The position numbers and the translations under genes are program-made. The notes below the pieces were generated by a model. That model was not told the DNA's origin. It did not search any database and was given only the letters and a program-made list of their open reading frames with translations. From Clostridia bacterium (GTDB lineage: Bacteria > Bacillota > Clostridia > Oscillospirales > Acutalibacteraceae): a stretch of DNA of 64,000 bases. The stretch is taken from positions 124,001 through 188,000 of the forward strand of contig JAFTWB010000024.1 in the NCBI GenBank assembly GCA_017465505.1, read 5' to 3'. Below, one piece after another: positions 1-8,939 of this stretch (the stretch's first letter is position 1; the number at the start of each line of letters is the position of its first letter).

Positions 1-1
1 A

Positions 2-451
2 GATGGAAATGCTCAAGGGGCAGTGCTGATGATTTCCACCATTATTGAAATCCCCACAATTGTGCTTTTCACAAAGCTTCTTAAGCTTGCAAGCTCAGGC
101 ACATATATGAGGATTTCAGGGGTATTTTTCACTTTAAGAATTATCTTCACCCTCATTCTTCCCGGTATCTGGGGGCTTTACATTGCTCAGATTTGCCAGA
201 TTGCAGGATATGCCCTTTACACAGTCTGCTCTGTTTACTACGCAGGAGAAGTAGTGAGCAACAAGGACACAGTCAAGGGTCAGGCGTACATCTGCTCTGC
301 AAATACAGTGGGTTGTCTTATAGCCCACCTCTCGGGTGGAGCTATGATAGACACCTTCGGAACAGAAAATATGCTTATAGTTACTTCTGTAATTTCTGTA
401 ATTGGTATGACAATGCTATTCTTCACAACAGAAAAGTCAAAAAAGCATTGA
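2..451 (+). CDS. MFS transporter, C-terminal part (5' end outside window)
   Basis: The reading frame is open from the first base of the window, so this is the C-terminal part (about 149 residues) of a longer membrane protein. It shows several hydrophobic segments separated by short loops, including stretches around IVLFTKLLK, IIFTLILPGIWGLYIAQI and MLIVTSVISVIGMTMLFF, and a short basic tail KSKKH. The pattern and motifs such as GGAMIDTFG fit the last five or six helices of a major facilitator superfamily permease of the sugar/nucleoside-symporter type. The substrate cannot be told from this fragment. It ends 42 bp before the tRNA pair, without a visible terminator between them. Confidence 0.6.
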   Translation, partial: DGNAQGAVLMISTIIEIPTIVLFTKLLKLASSGTYMRISGVFFTLRIIFTLILPGIWGLYIAQICQIAGYALYTVCSVYYAGEVVSNKDTVKGQAYICSANTVGCLIAHLSGGAMIDTFGTENMLIVTSVISVIGMTMLFFTTEKSKKH

Positions 452-493
452 CAAGTTCAAAAACTTGTGTTAGAATACAACTTGTCCAAAATT

Positions 494-582
494 GGAGAGA
501 TGTCCGAGCGGTTTAAGGAGCTAGTCTTGAAAACTAGTGATACCGAAAGGTACCAAGGGTTCGAATCCCTTTCTCTCCGCCA
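494..582 (+). tRNA. tRNA-Ser(UGA)
   Basis: A full cloverleaf can be drawn. The acceptor stem GGAGAGA pairs with TCTCTCC, the anticodon loop CTTGAAA gives anticodon TGA, the long variable arm GATACCGAAAGGTACC is typical of class II serine tRNAs, and the T loop is GTTCGAATC. Discriminator G and an encoded CCA end are present. It reads UCA codons, and probably other UCN codons by wobble. Confidence 0.95.
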
Positions 583-615
583 ATTGCATATTACTTTTTT
601 AAGTTCACTATATTC

Positions 616-705
616 GGAGGATTACTCAAGTGGTGAAGAGGCTCCCCTGCTAAGGGAGTAGGTCGGGTAACCGGCGCGAGAGTTCGAATCTCTTGTCCTC
701 CGCCA
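616..705 (+). tRNA. tRNA-Ser(GCU)
   Basis: The acceptor stem GGAGGAT pairs with GTCCTCC (one G-U). The anticodon stem-loop CTCCCCTGCTAAGGGAG gives anticodon GCT for AGC/AGU serine codons. A long variable arm, T loop GTTCGAATC and encoded CCA are present. It lies 33 bp after the first tRNA-Ser, and the two are probably co-transcribed. Confidence 0.95.
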
Positions 706-743
706 AAATCGGCAAGCTTTTTAAGCTTGCCGATTTTACTTTT
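705..743 (+). terminator. Intrinsic terminator after the tRNA pair
   Basis: A long perfect stem AAAATCGGCAAGCTT / AAGCTTGCCGATTTT with a short T loop follows the tRNA CCA directly and is followed by a T-rich stretch. It ends the tRNA transcript. Confidence 0.85.
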
Positions 744-793
744 TCACTCTTAACTATTCCCTCTTCACTTTCTCAGTAGTGACTTTGCCCTAA

Positions 794-830
794 AAAAGCA
801 CCGATAACCCCTGTGTTATCGGCTTTTCTT
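794..830. terminator. Second terminator-like hairpin
   Basis: The stem CCGATAAC / GTTATCGG (801-808, 815-822) is flanked by A-rich sequence on the left and CTTTTCTT on the right. It could act in either direction. The remaining bases up to 959 show nothing else recognisable. Confidence 0.5.
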
Positions 831-959
831 ATGCTCTTTTATCCTCTGAAGGTTTCACATTTGTAATTTTTGCCGTGGCGAAACTCTAATATATATGGTA
901 TAGAATGGGATTTTTAAGACTATATTTATGGATTTTCAAAAAAAATTAACAATTAGGGG

Positions 960-988
960 TTGAAACTCAGCACCTCCTGTGCTATAAT
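960..988 (+). promoter_or_regulatory. Sigma-A type promoter of the NlpC/P60 gene
   Basis: TTGAAA (960-965) and TATAAT (983-988) are separated by exactly 17 bp, about 90 bp before the start codon. The resulting leader of about 85 nt shows no known riboswitch motif. Confidence 0.8.
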
Positions 989-1081
989 GATTACAAAGTT
1001 GTAACAAAGGTTATCGGATTTGTAATTTCCCTGACCTTTACCCTGCCCTGCAATGGGCATTGCAAACACACGGAGGTCTTT

Positions 1082-2590
1082 ATGTTAAAAATCAAAAGAG
1101 CTTTGGCTCTGTTTCTTATACTGGCGGTGATTCTGACAATTTCTGTAGCTTCGGGCACGTCCTTTGCGGCTGCGGGTACAGGAATCGGTCTTTCTGAGCA
1201 CGTACTCAACGCTTATTACAGCGGTTGGTCTTACGTTTACGGCTGTGCAACAGAAGGTGCAGTTGACTGCTCAGGTCTTATTTATATGTATGCAGGCGGC
1301 GACCGCTGTGCAATGATTGATTATTGTCAGGATTCAGGCTATGTGTCTGACGGCGTGCCCAACATCCACGGCTTAGGTCTTTACCAGCCCGGTCACGTTG
1401 GCGTTTATGTAGGCAACGGTATGGCAGTAGACGCCAGAAGCAGTGACTACGGCATTTGCTACGAGTCCGTTTACAGCAAAAACTGGACTATGTGGTTCAA
1501 ACACGAAACTATCGCCTACCCCGACACCGGTTGGGAGTATTTCTCAGGCAACTACTATTACTACGAAAACGGTGAATATTTAACCGACGCTTACATAACT
1601 GTTGATGGTATTGAATATTATCTTGACCCCAGCGGTGCTTGCACCTCTACTCCCGGAGATACCGGCGCACTTGCTGACACTCCCTCTGATTACGAGGCAG
1701 AAGAAGAAACAGTAAGTACTGAGGTTGATGAGTACATCAGACTGGGCAGTACCGATGAAAGAGTTTCTACCATTCAGCTCAGACTTCAGGAGCTTGGCTT
1801 CTACGATTATGAAATAACAGGCTACTACTGCGAGCGGACCGAGGCAGCTTATATGGATTTCCAGACTGCCGCAGGGCTTTATGCCGACGGCATTGCAGGT
1901 CCTTATGAAATTGAGATTCTTCTCTCCGACTCTGCTCCCGTGGCAGAAACAGAAGAGGAAGAAACCGAACCCGAAACTGAGGAAACTGAAGAAGAAACTC
2001 AGGCAGAGGAAGAAATCTCTTACTCCAACGGTGACTTCTCAGACGGTATCTATGAAATTCAGGCAGAGCTTTCTCAGCTTGGATACTTCAACGATGACGC
2101 TACAGGCTACTTTGGCGACTTGACCGAAAGTGCCGTTGCAGACTTCCAGAGTCAGAACGGTCTTGAGCCTACAGGTATGGTTGACGAGCTCACCTATGCC
2201 GCTATTTTCAGCTCAACTGCTTTGGAAAACCCTGACGCCGACAAACCCGAAGACGCAGAAACCCTCACACCTCCTGCAAAAGAGGACGCTACTGCTCCCA
2301 CAGGCACAACTGAGCCTGCTGCTACAAAGCCCGCAAAGATAAGCTCTTCTTCCGCTTGCGAAGAGGTTACTCTCAAGTCTGCAGAGCTTGCCGCAAAGGC
2401 ACTTGAGGGCATTGAGTTTGAGAGCGTTGACGCTGACAAGGATTCTTCCCGTTCAGGCTCCTTTATTATCTGGCTTTTAGTTATGATTGCGTTTATGAGC
2501 GGTGCTTTCTGGTTTGTTTACTCCAACGAGAAAAAGAAGAAGAAGGCACGTTACGAAAGAATCAAGGCAAGAGCCAACAGAAACTGGTAA
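1082..2590 (+). CDS. Secreted NlpC/P60 cell-wall peptidase with two PG-binding domains and C-terminal membrane anchor
   Basis: Predicted peptidoglycan endopeptidase cleaving stem peptides outside the membrane. Seen in order: signal peptide with an AXA-like site near residue 30; an NlpC/P60-type domain at about 38-145 with catalytic Cys63 in VDCSG and His105 in QPGHVGVYVG; a Tyr/Gly-rich segment (150-185) resembling a choline-binding-type repeat; a first peptidoglycan-binding-1 domain (about 215-280); a very acidic Glu/Thr linker; a second PG-binding domain (about 318-380); a Thr/Pro/Ala linker; one membrane segment (about 460-481); and a Lys/Arg-rich cytoplasmic tail. The C-terminal membrane helix is unusual for this family and would tether the enzyme at both cell wall and membrane. 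The ATG is preceded by GGAGGT. Family assignment is firm; the specific cleavage site and role in growth or division are not known. Confidence 0.85.
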   Translation: MLKIKRALALFLILAVILTISVASGTSFAAAGTGIGLSEHVLNAYYSGWSYVYGCATEGAVDCSGLIYMYAGGDRCAMIDYCQDSGYVSDGVPNIHGLGLYQPGHVGVYVGNGMAVDARSSDYGICYESVYSKNWTMWFKHETIAYPDTGWEYFSGNYYYYENGEYLTDAYITVDGIEYYLDPSGACTSTPGDTGALADTPSDYEAEEETVSTEVDEYIRLGSTDERVSTIQLRLQELGFYDYEITGYYCERTEAAYMDFQTAAGLYADGIAGPYEIEILLSDSAPVAETEEEETEPETEETEEETQAEEEISYSNGDFSDGIYEIQAELSQLGYFNDDATGYFGDLTESAVADFQSQNGLEPTGMVDELTYAAIFSSTALENPDADKPEDAETLTPPAKEDATAPTGTTEPAATKPAKISSSSACEEVTLKSAELAAKALEGIEFESVDADKDSSRSGSFIIWLLVMIAFMSGAFWFVYSNEKKKKKARYERIKARANRNW

Positions 2591-2596
2591 TTGACT

Positions 2597-2630
2597 ATCC
2601 CCACCGAGATTAACTTGGTGGGGATTTTTC
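2597..2630 (+). terminator. Intrinsic terminator after the NlpC/P60 gene
   Basis: The stem ATCCCCACC / GGTGGGGAT (2597-2605, 2617-2625) is followed by TTTTTC, starting 7 bp after the stop codon. Confidence 0.85.
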
Positions 2631-2631
2631 A

Positions 2632-2660
2632 TTGACTTATATGCTGACAAATGGTAAAAT
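2632..2660 (+). promoter_or_regulatory. Promoter of the zinc-ribbon membrane protein gene
   Basis: TTGACT (2632-2637) and TAAAAT (2655-2660) with a 17-bp spacer, 29 bp before the chosen ATG. It begins directly after the preceding terminator. Confidence 0.7.
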
Positions 2661-2688
2661 AGCATTTGAAATTTCAGGAGGGTATGAA

Positions 2689-3672
2689 ATGAGTAGAATA
2701 AAAAAAGATACTAAGCACGATCTTGTGTGTGACCGTTGCGGCGGTATGATGGAATATAGCACAGACCGAAAGGAAATGCACTGTGCATACTGCGGAAATG
2801 TTGTGATTCTCCCTGATTTGGAGCAGGAAGAAAAGGTTGCCTATGCCAAACGCAAAGCAGAGCTTGACGCTCAGCACGAGCACTACGAAAAAAGACAGCG
2901 TATGGAGCACAGGCACCTCAACATTTCAAAGCTTATTGCTTTGCTTGTGGTTGCAAGTGTCGTTTTGCTTCCTGCAAGCTGTGCATTTTTACCCTATGTT
3001 TTCAGACCCACCATTAACCCCTTTGAGTATATAGAGGTTAAGTTTGAGGGCATAAACGGCGAAGGCGAGGCCACTGTAGAGCTTATTAAAAGCAACAACA
3101 AGATTCAGTCCCTTGACGACCTTAACATCAGGCTTTCCCAGACCTATAATCTCAGCGAAAACGATGTTATCTCCATCACCACAAACGACGCCAATTCTCC
3201 TTGCTGGCACAGTGTGAAATACAAGGAGTACACAGTTAAGGGCCTGGAGCTTTTCCTTAATGACCTTGATGATATTGATGAAAATGCTGAAAAGGTTATT
3301 CACAACAAATCCGAGCAGCTTATAGGAAAGACAATTGATGACCAGCCTCAGTTTACAAATCTGAAGCAGGAGAAATTCTACCTTATCTCTGACGGCGATA
3401 AGAAAAACGTGCTTTACGATGTTTACAGTTGTGACTGGGAGCTTATTGAGGGCTACGATAAGACAGTTTACCTTGTTGCCTACTATACAGATATTATTGT
3501 CCACAACGGCAAAAACGCAACTTTCAGCTACGATGACTGTATGTATACAGGTGAACTTATGTATGAGGGAAGTTATTCAAACGGCTATGTTTACGGCTTT
3601 GAAAGCCTTGAGGACATTGAGCTTGACCTCACAACAAATCGCTCACCCAATATGGTACTTACTTCAAAATAA
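2689..3672 (+). CDS. Zinc-ribbon single-pass membrane protein of unknown function
   Basis: Not recognised beyond its architecture. The N terminus carries a zinc-ribbon with two Cys pairs, C14/C17 (CDRCGG) and C32/C35 (CAYCG). A charged, probably helical stretch follows (about 45-75), then one membrane segment (about 81-103) and a largely beta-predicted domain of about 220 residues outside or facing the membrane. This resembles the general plan of zinc-ribbon plus TM plus extracytoplasmic domain sensors or assembly proteins, but no enzyme motif is visible. The start at 2689 is chosen because AGGAGGG lies 6 bp upstream; an in-frame ATG farther upstream lacks a ribosome site and would overlap the promoter. 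It is a single-gene transcript between a promoter and a terminator. Confidence 0.6.
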   Translation: MSRIKKDTKHDLVCDRCGGMMEYSTDRKEMHCAYCGNVVILPDLEQEEKVAYAKRKAELDAQHEHYEKRQRMEHRHLNISKLIALLVVASVVLLPASCAFLPYVFRPTINPFEYIEVKFEGINGEGEATVELIKSNNKIQSLDDLNIRLSQTYNLSENDVISITTNDANSPCWHSVKYKEYTVKGLELFLNDLDDIDENAEKVIHNKSEQLIGKTIDDQPQFTNLKQEKFYLISDGDKKNVLYDVYSCDWELIEGYDKTVYLVAYYTDIIVHNGKNATFSYDDCMYTGELMYEGSYSNGYVYGFESLEDIELDLTTNRSPNMVLTSK

Positions 3673-3678
3673 AAGCAA

Positions 3679-3710
3679 AGAGCTTGAGTTAAATCTCAAG
3701 CTCTTTTTTT
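3679..3710. terminator. Shared bidirectional terminator
   Basis: AGAGCTTGAG / CTCAAGCTCT followed by a T run on the plus strand and by TTTGCTTTTA on the minus strand. It lies between convergent genes and overlaps the last codons and stop of hisJ, so the hairpin is partly coding. Confidence 0.85.
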
Positions 3711-4498
3711 CCGTCTTTTGTAATTGTATAAATGCTTTTAAAGCCGCACTCCTTTGCCAGCTCCTTTGATTTCTCAAAGTTAAAGGCAAGGGCATTTACT
3801 TCGTGGCTGTCGCCGCTTAATGTTACCTTTCCACCGTGCTCTGCAATATATCTGAGAAAAACTTCTGAGGGGTAAGGCTCAGGTCTTCTGCCTCTGAAAA
3901 CCGCACCTGTGTTTATTTCGAAAAGCACATCATATTTTAAAAGCTCATCAAGGGCTTTTATTCCTGCATTTATGTATCTCTCAGAGTTTTCGTCAAAGAG
4001 ATTTCCGTCTTTGTTAAAGATTTTTATCAGGTCAAAATGGCCGATAATATCTGTTTTGTGTGCTTTTGGAAGCTTTGCTACATTTTCAAAGTAGCTTTCG
4101 GCAAAGCTGATGTAATCGCCGCCGAAGTACTTCTCTACCGCTTCAGGCTGACCGTCAAAAAGGTCAACGGCGATGTACTTATCCCCTACCTTTACATAAT
4201 GGACAGAGCCTATTACATAATCTGCGTCGGGGTAAGTATTATGGGCGTAAAAATCTCTCTCTATTCCGCACAGGACTTCAATTTCACCCTTATATTTTTC
4301 CTGAAGGCGTCTGCCCTCGGCAAAATATGCGGCTTCGTCCTGTAAGCAGTAATCCCTGTCAAAATCGGTGTAACTGTGAGCTGAAAAACCAATAGCTGAA
4401 AAGCCCTTCTCAATAGAAGCAAGGGTCATTTCCTCAAGGGTGTTTTTTCCGTCGCAAAAAAGAGAATGGGTGTGAAAATCAAAAGGCTTAAAACTCAT
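3689..4498 (-). CDS. hisJ: Histidinol-phosphatase, PHP family
   Basis: Dephosphorylates histidinol phosphate to histidinol, the penultimate stage of histidine synthesis; also called hisK. The PHP metal site is visible: H9-T-H11, D16 and H41 at the N terminus and the GDSHE motif (D230, H232) near the C terminus. The length of 269 residues is normal for the family. It is the last gene of the histidine operon, and its stop touches the hisIE junction side only through a 1-bp overlap at its start (4498). This PHP-type enzyme replaces the HAD-type phosphatase domain fused to HisB in enteric bacteria, consistent with the short HisB here. Confidence 0.88.
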   Translation of the reverse strand: MSFKPFDFHTHSLFCDGKNTLEEMTLASIEKGFSAIGFSAHSYTDFDRDYCLQDEAAYFAEGRRLQEKYKGEIEVLCGIERDFYAHNTYPDADYVIGSVHYVKVGDKYIAVDLFDGQPEAVEKYFGGDYISFAESYFENVAKLPKAHKTDIIGHFDLIKIFNKDGNLFDENSERYINAGIKALDELLKYDVLFEINTGAVFRGRRPEPYPSEVFLRYIAEHGGKVTLSGDSHEVNALAFNFEKSKELAKECGFKSIYTITKDGKKELEI

Positions 4499-5148
4499 TA
4501 TGAAGTCATCTTTTCCTGCTTAACCTTGTGGTCAATTACGTGTCTGCCCTTGAGCTCGTTGTGGATATCCTCAAGAGAAATGCCCATCTGAAGCATAAGC
4601 ACCATTACGTGGTAAGCAAGGTCGGCGATTTCGTAGATTGTTTCTTTCTTGTCGTCTGCTTTTGCGGCGATAATAACCTCTGTGCACTCCTCGCCTACCT
4701 TCTTGAGAATCTTATCAAGACCCTTTTCGAAAAGGTAAGTTGTGTAGGAGCCTTCCTTTTTCTCATTCTTTCTGCCCTCTAACATTGTCATAAGGCCTTC
4801 AAGAGAGAACTCTGTAAGCTCGTCGCTGATAAAAAGAGGCTCAGTAAAGCAGGAATCTGTACCCTTGTGGCAAGCAGGGCCGTCTTTCTCAACCACTACA
4901 ACAAGAGCGTCTCTGTCACAGTCAGCAGTAATGCTTACGATGTGCTGGAAGTTGCCGCTTGTTTCGCCCTTGAGCCAAAGCTGTTGACGGCTTCTACTCC
5001 AAAAACAAGTCTTATGCTCTTTTAAGCTGATACCTAGGCTTTCCTCGTTCATATATGCAAGGGTCAGCACCTTTTTGGAAACTGCGTCCACTACAATTGC
5101 AGGGATAAGACCCTTATCGTCAAATTTCAAATCTTTAATATCTACCAT
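4498..5148 (-). CDS. hisI: Bifunctional phosphoribosyl-AMP cyclohydrolase / phosphoribosyl-ATP pyrophosphatase
   Basis: Carries out steps 2 and 3 of histidine synthesis. The N-terminal HisI half shows the metal-binding ADCDRDALV motif and the zinc cysteine region [12 protein letters not shown]. The C-terminal HisE half shows [19 protein letters not shown] and [11 protein letters not shown], characteristic of the all-helical pyrophosphatase. An ATG at 5148 has GAGTG about 7 bp upstream. An in-frame GTG three codons earlier (5157) abuts the hisF stop and is the alternative start. The hisI-hisE fusion is common in Firmicutes and also called hisIE. Confidence 0.92.
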   Translation of the reverse strand: MVDIKDLKFDDKGLIPAIVVDAVSKKVLTLAYMNEESLGISLKEHKTCFWSRSRQQLWLKGETSGNFQHIVSITADCDRDALVVVVEKDGPACHKGTDSCFTEPLFISDELTEFSLEGLMTMLEGRKNEKKEGSYTTYLFEKGLDKILKKVGEECTEVIIAAKADDKKETIYEIADLAYHVMVLMLQMGISLEDIHNELKGRHVIDHKVKQEKMTS

Positions 5149-5157
5149 TTTAAACAC

Positions 5158-5916
5158 TCACAGTCTGACATTTATGTCGTTTTTCTTAAGTTCTTTTTTA
5201 AGGTCGTTTATTTTGATTTCGCCAAAGTGGAATACTGAGGCCGCAAGACCTGCGTCAATTGTGGGAATAGCCTTGAAAAGGTCAACGAAATCCTGCATTG
5301 AACCTGCTCCGCCTGAAGCGATAACAGGAACATTTACGGTATTTGTGACAATATCCAGAAGCTCAATGTCAAAGCCTCCTTTAACGCCGTCGGTGTCAAT
5401 AGAGTTTACAACAACTTCGCCGGCTCCCATATCAACACACTTTTTAATCCAGCTTATTGCTTCCATTCCTGTGTCTTCTCTGCCGCCCTTGGCAAAAACC
5501 CTGAACTCACCGTCTACTCTTTTTACGTCCACAGAAAGAACAACACACTGATCCCCGTAAAGCTTTGCCGCCTCACGGATAAGCTCAGGGTTGCGGATTG
5601 CACCACTGTTTACAGAAACCTTGTCTGCTCCGCATTTAAGTACTCTGTCAAAATCTGCAACGGTGTTGATACCGCCGCCCACAGTAAGAGGAATGAAGAT
5701 TGTAGAAGCTACCTCTGTGAGGATGTCTGTAAAGAGAGCTCTGCCCTCGGCGGAGGCAGTGATATCGTAGAAAACAAGCTCATCGGCACCGCTCTCACTG
5801 TAATACTTTGCAAGCTTAACAGGAGATGAAACATCGGCTAAATCAAGAAAGTTTACTCCCTTTACAACTCTGCCGTCCTTAACGTCCAAGCAAGGGATGA
5901 TTCTTTTGGTAATCAT
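5158..5916 (-). CDS. hisF: Imidazole glycerol phosphate synthase cyclase subunit
   Basis: TIM-barrel cyclase that uses ammonia from HisH to convert PRFAR to imidazole glycerol phosphate and AICAR. Catalytic Asp11 in [12 protein letters not shown] and the second catalytic region [12 protein letters not shown] are present, as is the phosphate loop ASGGAGS. 252 residues, normal. Its start codon overlaps the hisA stop by one base, implying coupled translation. The AICAR by-product feeds the purine pathway encoded by the divergent operon. Confidence 0.95.
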   Translation of the reverse strand: MITKRIIPCLDVKDGRVVKGVNFLDLADVSSPVKLAKYYSESGADELVFYDITASAEGRALFTDILTEVASTIFIPLTVGGGINTVADFDRVLKCGADKVSVNSGAIRNPELIREAAKLYGDQCVVLSVDVKRVDGEFRVFAKGGREDTGMEAISWIKKCVDMGAGEVVVNSIDTDGVKGGFDIELLDIVTNTVNVPVIASGGAGSMQDFVDLFKAIPTIDAGLAASVFHFGEIKINDLKKELKKNDINVRL

Positions 5917-6641
5917 TAAGCATGACCTCCCTCAGTAAGTGCTACTGCTTCTTTAAGGTCAACATCTCCTGTGTAGAGAGCTTTGCCTAAAATCGCACCG
6001 TAAACGCCGATTTCCATTAAGGCTTTGATGTCTTCAAGAGAAGAAACACCGCCTGAAGCAGTGAAATCAATATTGAATTTACCCTGAAGCTCTCTGTAAA
6101 GCTCAAGGTTAGTGCCTGAGAGAAGTCCGTCCTTGGAAATATCGGTGCAGATAACTGTCTTAACGCCCATTTCTTCCAGAGTTTTGCAGAAATCAAAGCA
6201 GGTAACTGCACTGAGCTCTGTCCAACCCTTAATGGCAACAAAGCCGTCCTTGATATCTACGCCAACGGCGATTTTCTCACCGTATTTGGCGGTCATCTCA
6301 CGGCAGAAATCGGGATTTTCAGCGGCTACTGTGCCAAGGATAACTCGATAAACACCTGCGTCGATGTACTTTCTGATTACCTCTTCGCTTCTGATACCGC
6401 CGCCTACCTCTACCTTAAGGCCGCTTTCTCTGATAATGTCGGCAATAACAGAAATATTGTCTGTGTTGCCGCTTTTTGCACCGTCAAGGTCAACAACGTG
6501 CAGATACTCAGCCCCTGCTTCTTTAAAGCCTTTTGCAACCTCAACAGGGCTTGAGCTGTATACGGTCTTTCGGTTATAGTCGCCTTTTACAAGGCGTACT
6601 GCCTGACCGTCGATTAAATCAATTGCAGGAAAAAGATACAT
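5916..6641 (-). CDS. hisA: ProFAR isomerase
   Basis: Phosphoribosylformimino-5-aminoimidazole carboxamide ribotide isomerase, a TIM barrel related to HisF. Seen: catalytic Asp8 in [24 protein letters not shown] phosphate motif, the second catalytic Asp in [10 protein letters not shown] and the C-terminal GGVSS loop. 241 residues, standard length. It sits between hisH and hisF in the usual operon order. Confidence 0.95.
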   Translation of the reverse strand: MYLFPAIDLIDGQAVRLVKGDYNRKTVYSSSPVEVAKGFKEAGAEYLHVVDLDGAKSGNTDNISVIADIIRESGLKVEVGGGIRSEEVIRKYIDAGVYRVILGTVAAENPDFCREMTAKYGEKIAVGVDIKDGFVAIKGWTELSAVTCFDFCKTLEEMGVKTVICTDISKDGLLSGTNLELYRELQGKFNIDFTASGGVSSLEDIKALMEIGVYGAILGKALYTGDVDLKEAVALTEGGHA

Positions 6642-6650
6642 AATAACTCC

Positions 6651-7265
6651 TTAAATTTCACAGAATGCTTTGAGAATTTTCATACCTACATTGCCGCTTT
6701 TTTCGGGATGGAACTGCATTCCGTAGATGTTGCCGTTGGCAACTGCCGCAGTGATTTCTGCACCATACTCAGTGGTAGCAATGAGGAAGTCCTCACAACC
6801 TACACCGCAGAAGGAATGAACGAAATACACAAAATCCCCTTCTTCAATGTACTTGAAGATTCTGTCCTTCTCCTTACCCTTAAAGGTAAGAGCATTCCAG
6901 CCGATGTGAGGAATCTTATACTTTCTGGGCACAAAGTCCGCAATAGGCTCAATAGAGCCTTTGATAAGACCCAAGCCCTCGTGAACGCCATACTCAAAGC
7001 TTCTCTCGAAAAGAAGCTGCATACCAAGGCAAATGCCCATTAAAGGCTTGCCTTTTTCGGCTTCGTCAATTACAACCTGACCTAAGCCTGTATCCACAAG
7101 CTTCTTTGCGGCGTCGCCAAAAGCACCAACACCGGGAAGAATGATTTTGTCTGCCTTGCGGATGATTTCGGGGTCATTTGTTACAACAGCGCCTGCACCG
7201 ATAAGCTTAAGAGAAGAGCTTAAGGAAAAGAGGTTGCCCACGCCGTAGTCAACTATTGCTATCAT
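6651..7265 (-). CDS. hisH: Imidazole glycerol phosphate synthase glutaminase subunit
   Basis: Class I glutamine amidotransferase that supplies ammonia to HisF. The triad is visible: nucleophile Cys79 in GICLGMQLL, and His186/Glu188 in MQFHPEKS. The N-terminal GVGNLFS and LPGVGAFGDA motifs are typical. 204 residues, normal length. It lies 16 bp downstream of hisB. Confidence 0.95.
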   Translation of the reverse strand: MIAIVDYGVGNLFSLSSSLKLIGAGAVVTNDPEIIRKADKIILPGVGAFGDAAKKLVDTGLGQVVIDEAEKGKPLMGICLGMQLLFERSFEYGVHEGLGLIKGSIEPIADFVPRKYKIPHIGWNALTFKGKEKDRIFKYIEEGDFVYFVHSFCGVGCEDFLIATTEYGAEITAAVANGNIYGMQFHPEKSGNVGMKILKAFCEI

Positions 7266-7281
7266 TTATATCACCTGTTTC

Positions 7282-7869
7282 TTATAAAACACCTTTTGTT
7301 GAGGGAACTTCATCTGAAAACCTTGAGTCAATGCTTACGGCAGTTCTCATAACTCTGCCGAAGGCCTTGAACATACCCTCGATTATATGATGAGAGTTTT
7401 CTCCCTGAAGCTGCTGAATGTGAAGAGCCATTTTGCAATTTCTAACAAAAGCAAGGAAAAACTCCTTTGTAAGCTCTGTATCAAAAGTACCCACCTTCTG
7501 AGAAGGAATCTGAGCCTGAAAAGAAAGCACATCTCTGCCTGAGATATCCACAGCACAAAGGATTAAAGCCTCGTCCATAGGAAGGATAATATTGCCGTAG
7601 CGGGTAATACCACGCTTATCTCCCAGAGCATTTTCAAAAGCAGCGCCAAGGGCAATGCCGATGTCCTCAACTGTGTGGTGGTCGTCAACGTTGATATCAC
7701 CAATACAATTCACATTAAGGTCAAATCTGCCGTGGCTTGCAAAAAGAGTGAGCATATGGTCTAAAAAACCGCAACCTGAGTTTATCTCACTTTTGCCTGT
7801 GCCGTCAAGATTTAAGTATAATTTAATATCGGTTTCGTTGGTTTTTCTGTTTACTGAATATTCTCTCAT
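7282..7869 (-). CDS. hisB: Imidazoleglycerol-phosphate dehydratase (monofunctional)
   Basis: Dehydrates imidazole glycerol phosphate to imidazole acetol phosphate, using manganese. The metal-binding HDDHHTVED-type motif appears as DDHHTVEDIGIALG, and the second as SHHIIEGMFKAFGRV. At 195 residues it is the dehydratase alone, without a phosphatase domain; HisJ supplies that activity. Its start overlaps the hisC stop by 4 bp. Confidence 0.95.
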   Translation of the reverse strand: MREYSVNRKTNETDIKLYLNLDGTGKSEINSGCGFLDHMLTLFASHGRFDLNVNCIGDINVDDHHTVEDIGIALGAAFENALGDKRGITRYGNIILPMDEALILCAVDISGRDVLSFQAQIPSQKVGTFDTELTKEFFLAFVRNCKMALHIQQLQGENSHHIIEGMFKAFGRVMRTAVSIDSRFSDEVPSTKGVL

Positions 7870-8918
7870 AATAACTCCTTAAGACACTCTAAGAATTTGT
7901 CCATCTGAAGGTCTGTACCTATGGTGATTCTGAGAAAATCACCGATGATTTCTTTATCAAAATGGCGGACTAAAACGCCCTTTTCTTTAAGGCCCAGATA
8001 AAGCTCCTTACCCCTTACTCCGTCCTTTTTTGCAAAAAGGAAGTTTGCCTTTGAGTCAAGAACGAAGAAGCCTAAGTTTTCAAGCTCTTTTTTCACTCTT
8101 GCTCTGGTAGCGATGATTTTCTGGCAGTTTGCCTTGTTATAATCGTCCTCTTTAAGAGAGGCAACCCCTGCTGCCAGGGTCATTCTGTTTACGTTATAGG
8201 GATTTGTAGAAAAACGGATGGTATTAAGGTCCTCAATAATCTTCTCGCTTGCAAAGCCAAAGCCCAGACGGGCACCTGCAAGAGAGCGGGATTTTGAAAA
8301 CGTACCTGTAACCAAGAGATTATCAAACTCATTTATAAGGCTCACGGCACTTTCGCCGCCGAAATCCACATAAGCCTCATCAATAACCACCACGTTATGA
8401 GGGTTAGTTCTGAGTATCTCACGGATTTTCTCTAAGGTAATGGTAAGTCCTGTGGGTGCATTGGGGTTTGCTATGAAAATAGTTTTGTTAATACCGCAGT
8501 AATCCTCGGGGTCAATGGAAAAATCCTCTTTAAGAGGGATTTCTGTATAAGGGCAACCGTGAAGCTTGGCAAAAACCGAATAGAATCCGTAGGTAATGTT
8601 GGCAAAAGCCGCTCCGTTTTCTCTGTCTGTATACGCCATAAAGGCGAAGTTAAGCACCTCGTCAGAGCCATTGGTGGCAATGACATTTTTTGTGCTCACC
8701 CCATAAACCTCAGCCAGAGTTTTTATAAGCTCTGTAAGGTCGGGGTCAGAGTAAAGCTGGAGTTTGTTGGCTTCTTTTGCTACTGCCTCAAGAACCCCTT
8801 GAGAGGGCTCGAAAGGAGATTCGTTGGTGTTAAGCTTTATGTACTGCATACCTTTCGGCTGTTCACCGGGAACATAAGGAGAAAGGCTTTTGAATTTATC
8901 GCTTAAAAATTTGCTCAT
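7866..8918 (-). CDS. hisC: Histidinol-phosphate aminotransferase
   Basis: PLP-dependent fold-type I aminotransferase converting imidazole acetol phosphate to histidinol phosphate with glutamate. The PLP lysine is K209 in GTFSKSRSLAGARLG; NPNAPTG, DEAYVDF and the N-terminal LNTNESPF are also present. 350 residues, normal length. Overlap of 4 bp with hisB suggests translational coupling. Confidence 0.93.
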   Translation of the reverse strand: MSKFLSDKFKSLSPYVPGEQPKGMQYIKLNTNESPFEPSQGVLEAVAKEANKLQLYSDPDLTELIKTLAEVYGVSTKNVIATNGSDEVLNFAFMAYTDRENGAAFANITYGFYSVFAKLHGCPYTEIPLKEDFSIDPEDYCGINKTIFIANPNAPTGLTITLEKIREILRTNPHNVVVIDEAYVDFGGESAVSLINEFDNLLVTGTFSKSRSLAGARLGFGFASEKIIEDLNTIRFSTNPYNVNRMTLAAGVASLKEDDYNKANCQKIIATRARVKKELENLGFFVLDSKANFLFAKKDGVRGKELYLGLKEKGVLVRHFDKEIIGDFLRITIGTDLQMDKFLECLKELL

Positions 8919-8939
8919 AGTATCACGACTTTCGAATAA

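Noticed and set aside
2989-3504. Antisense open frame (171 codons) opposite the zinc-ribbon protein
   Set aside because: No ribosome site, and the plus-strand gene has promoter, ribosome site and terminator.
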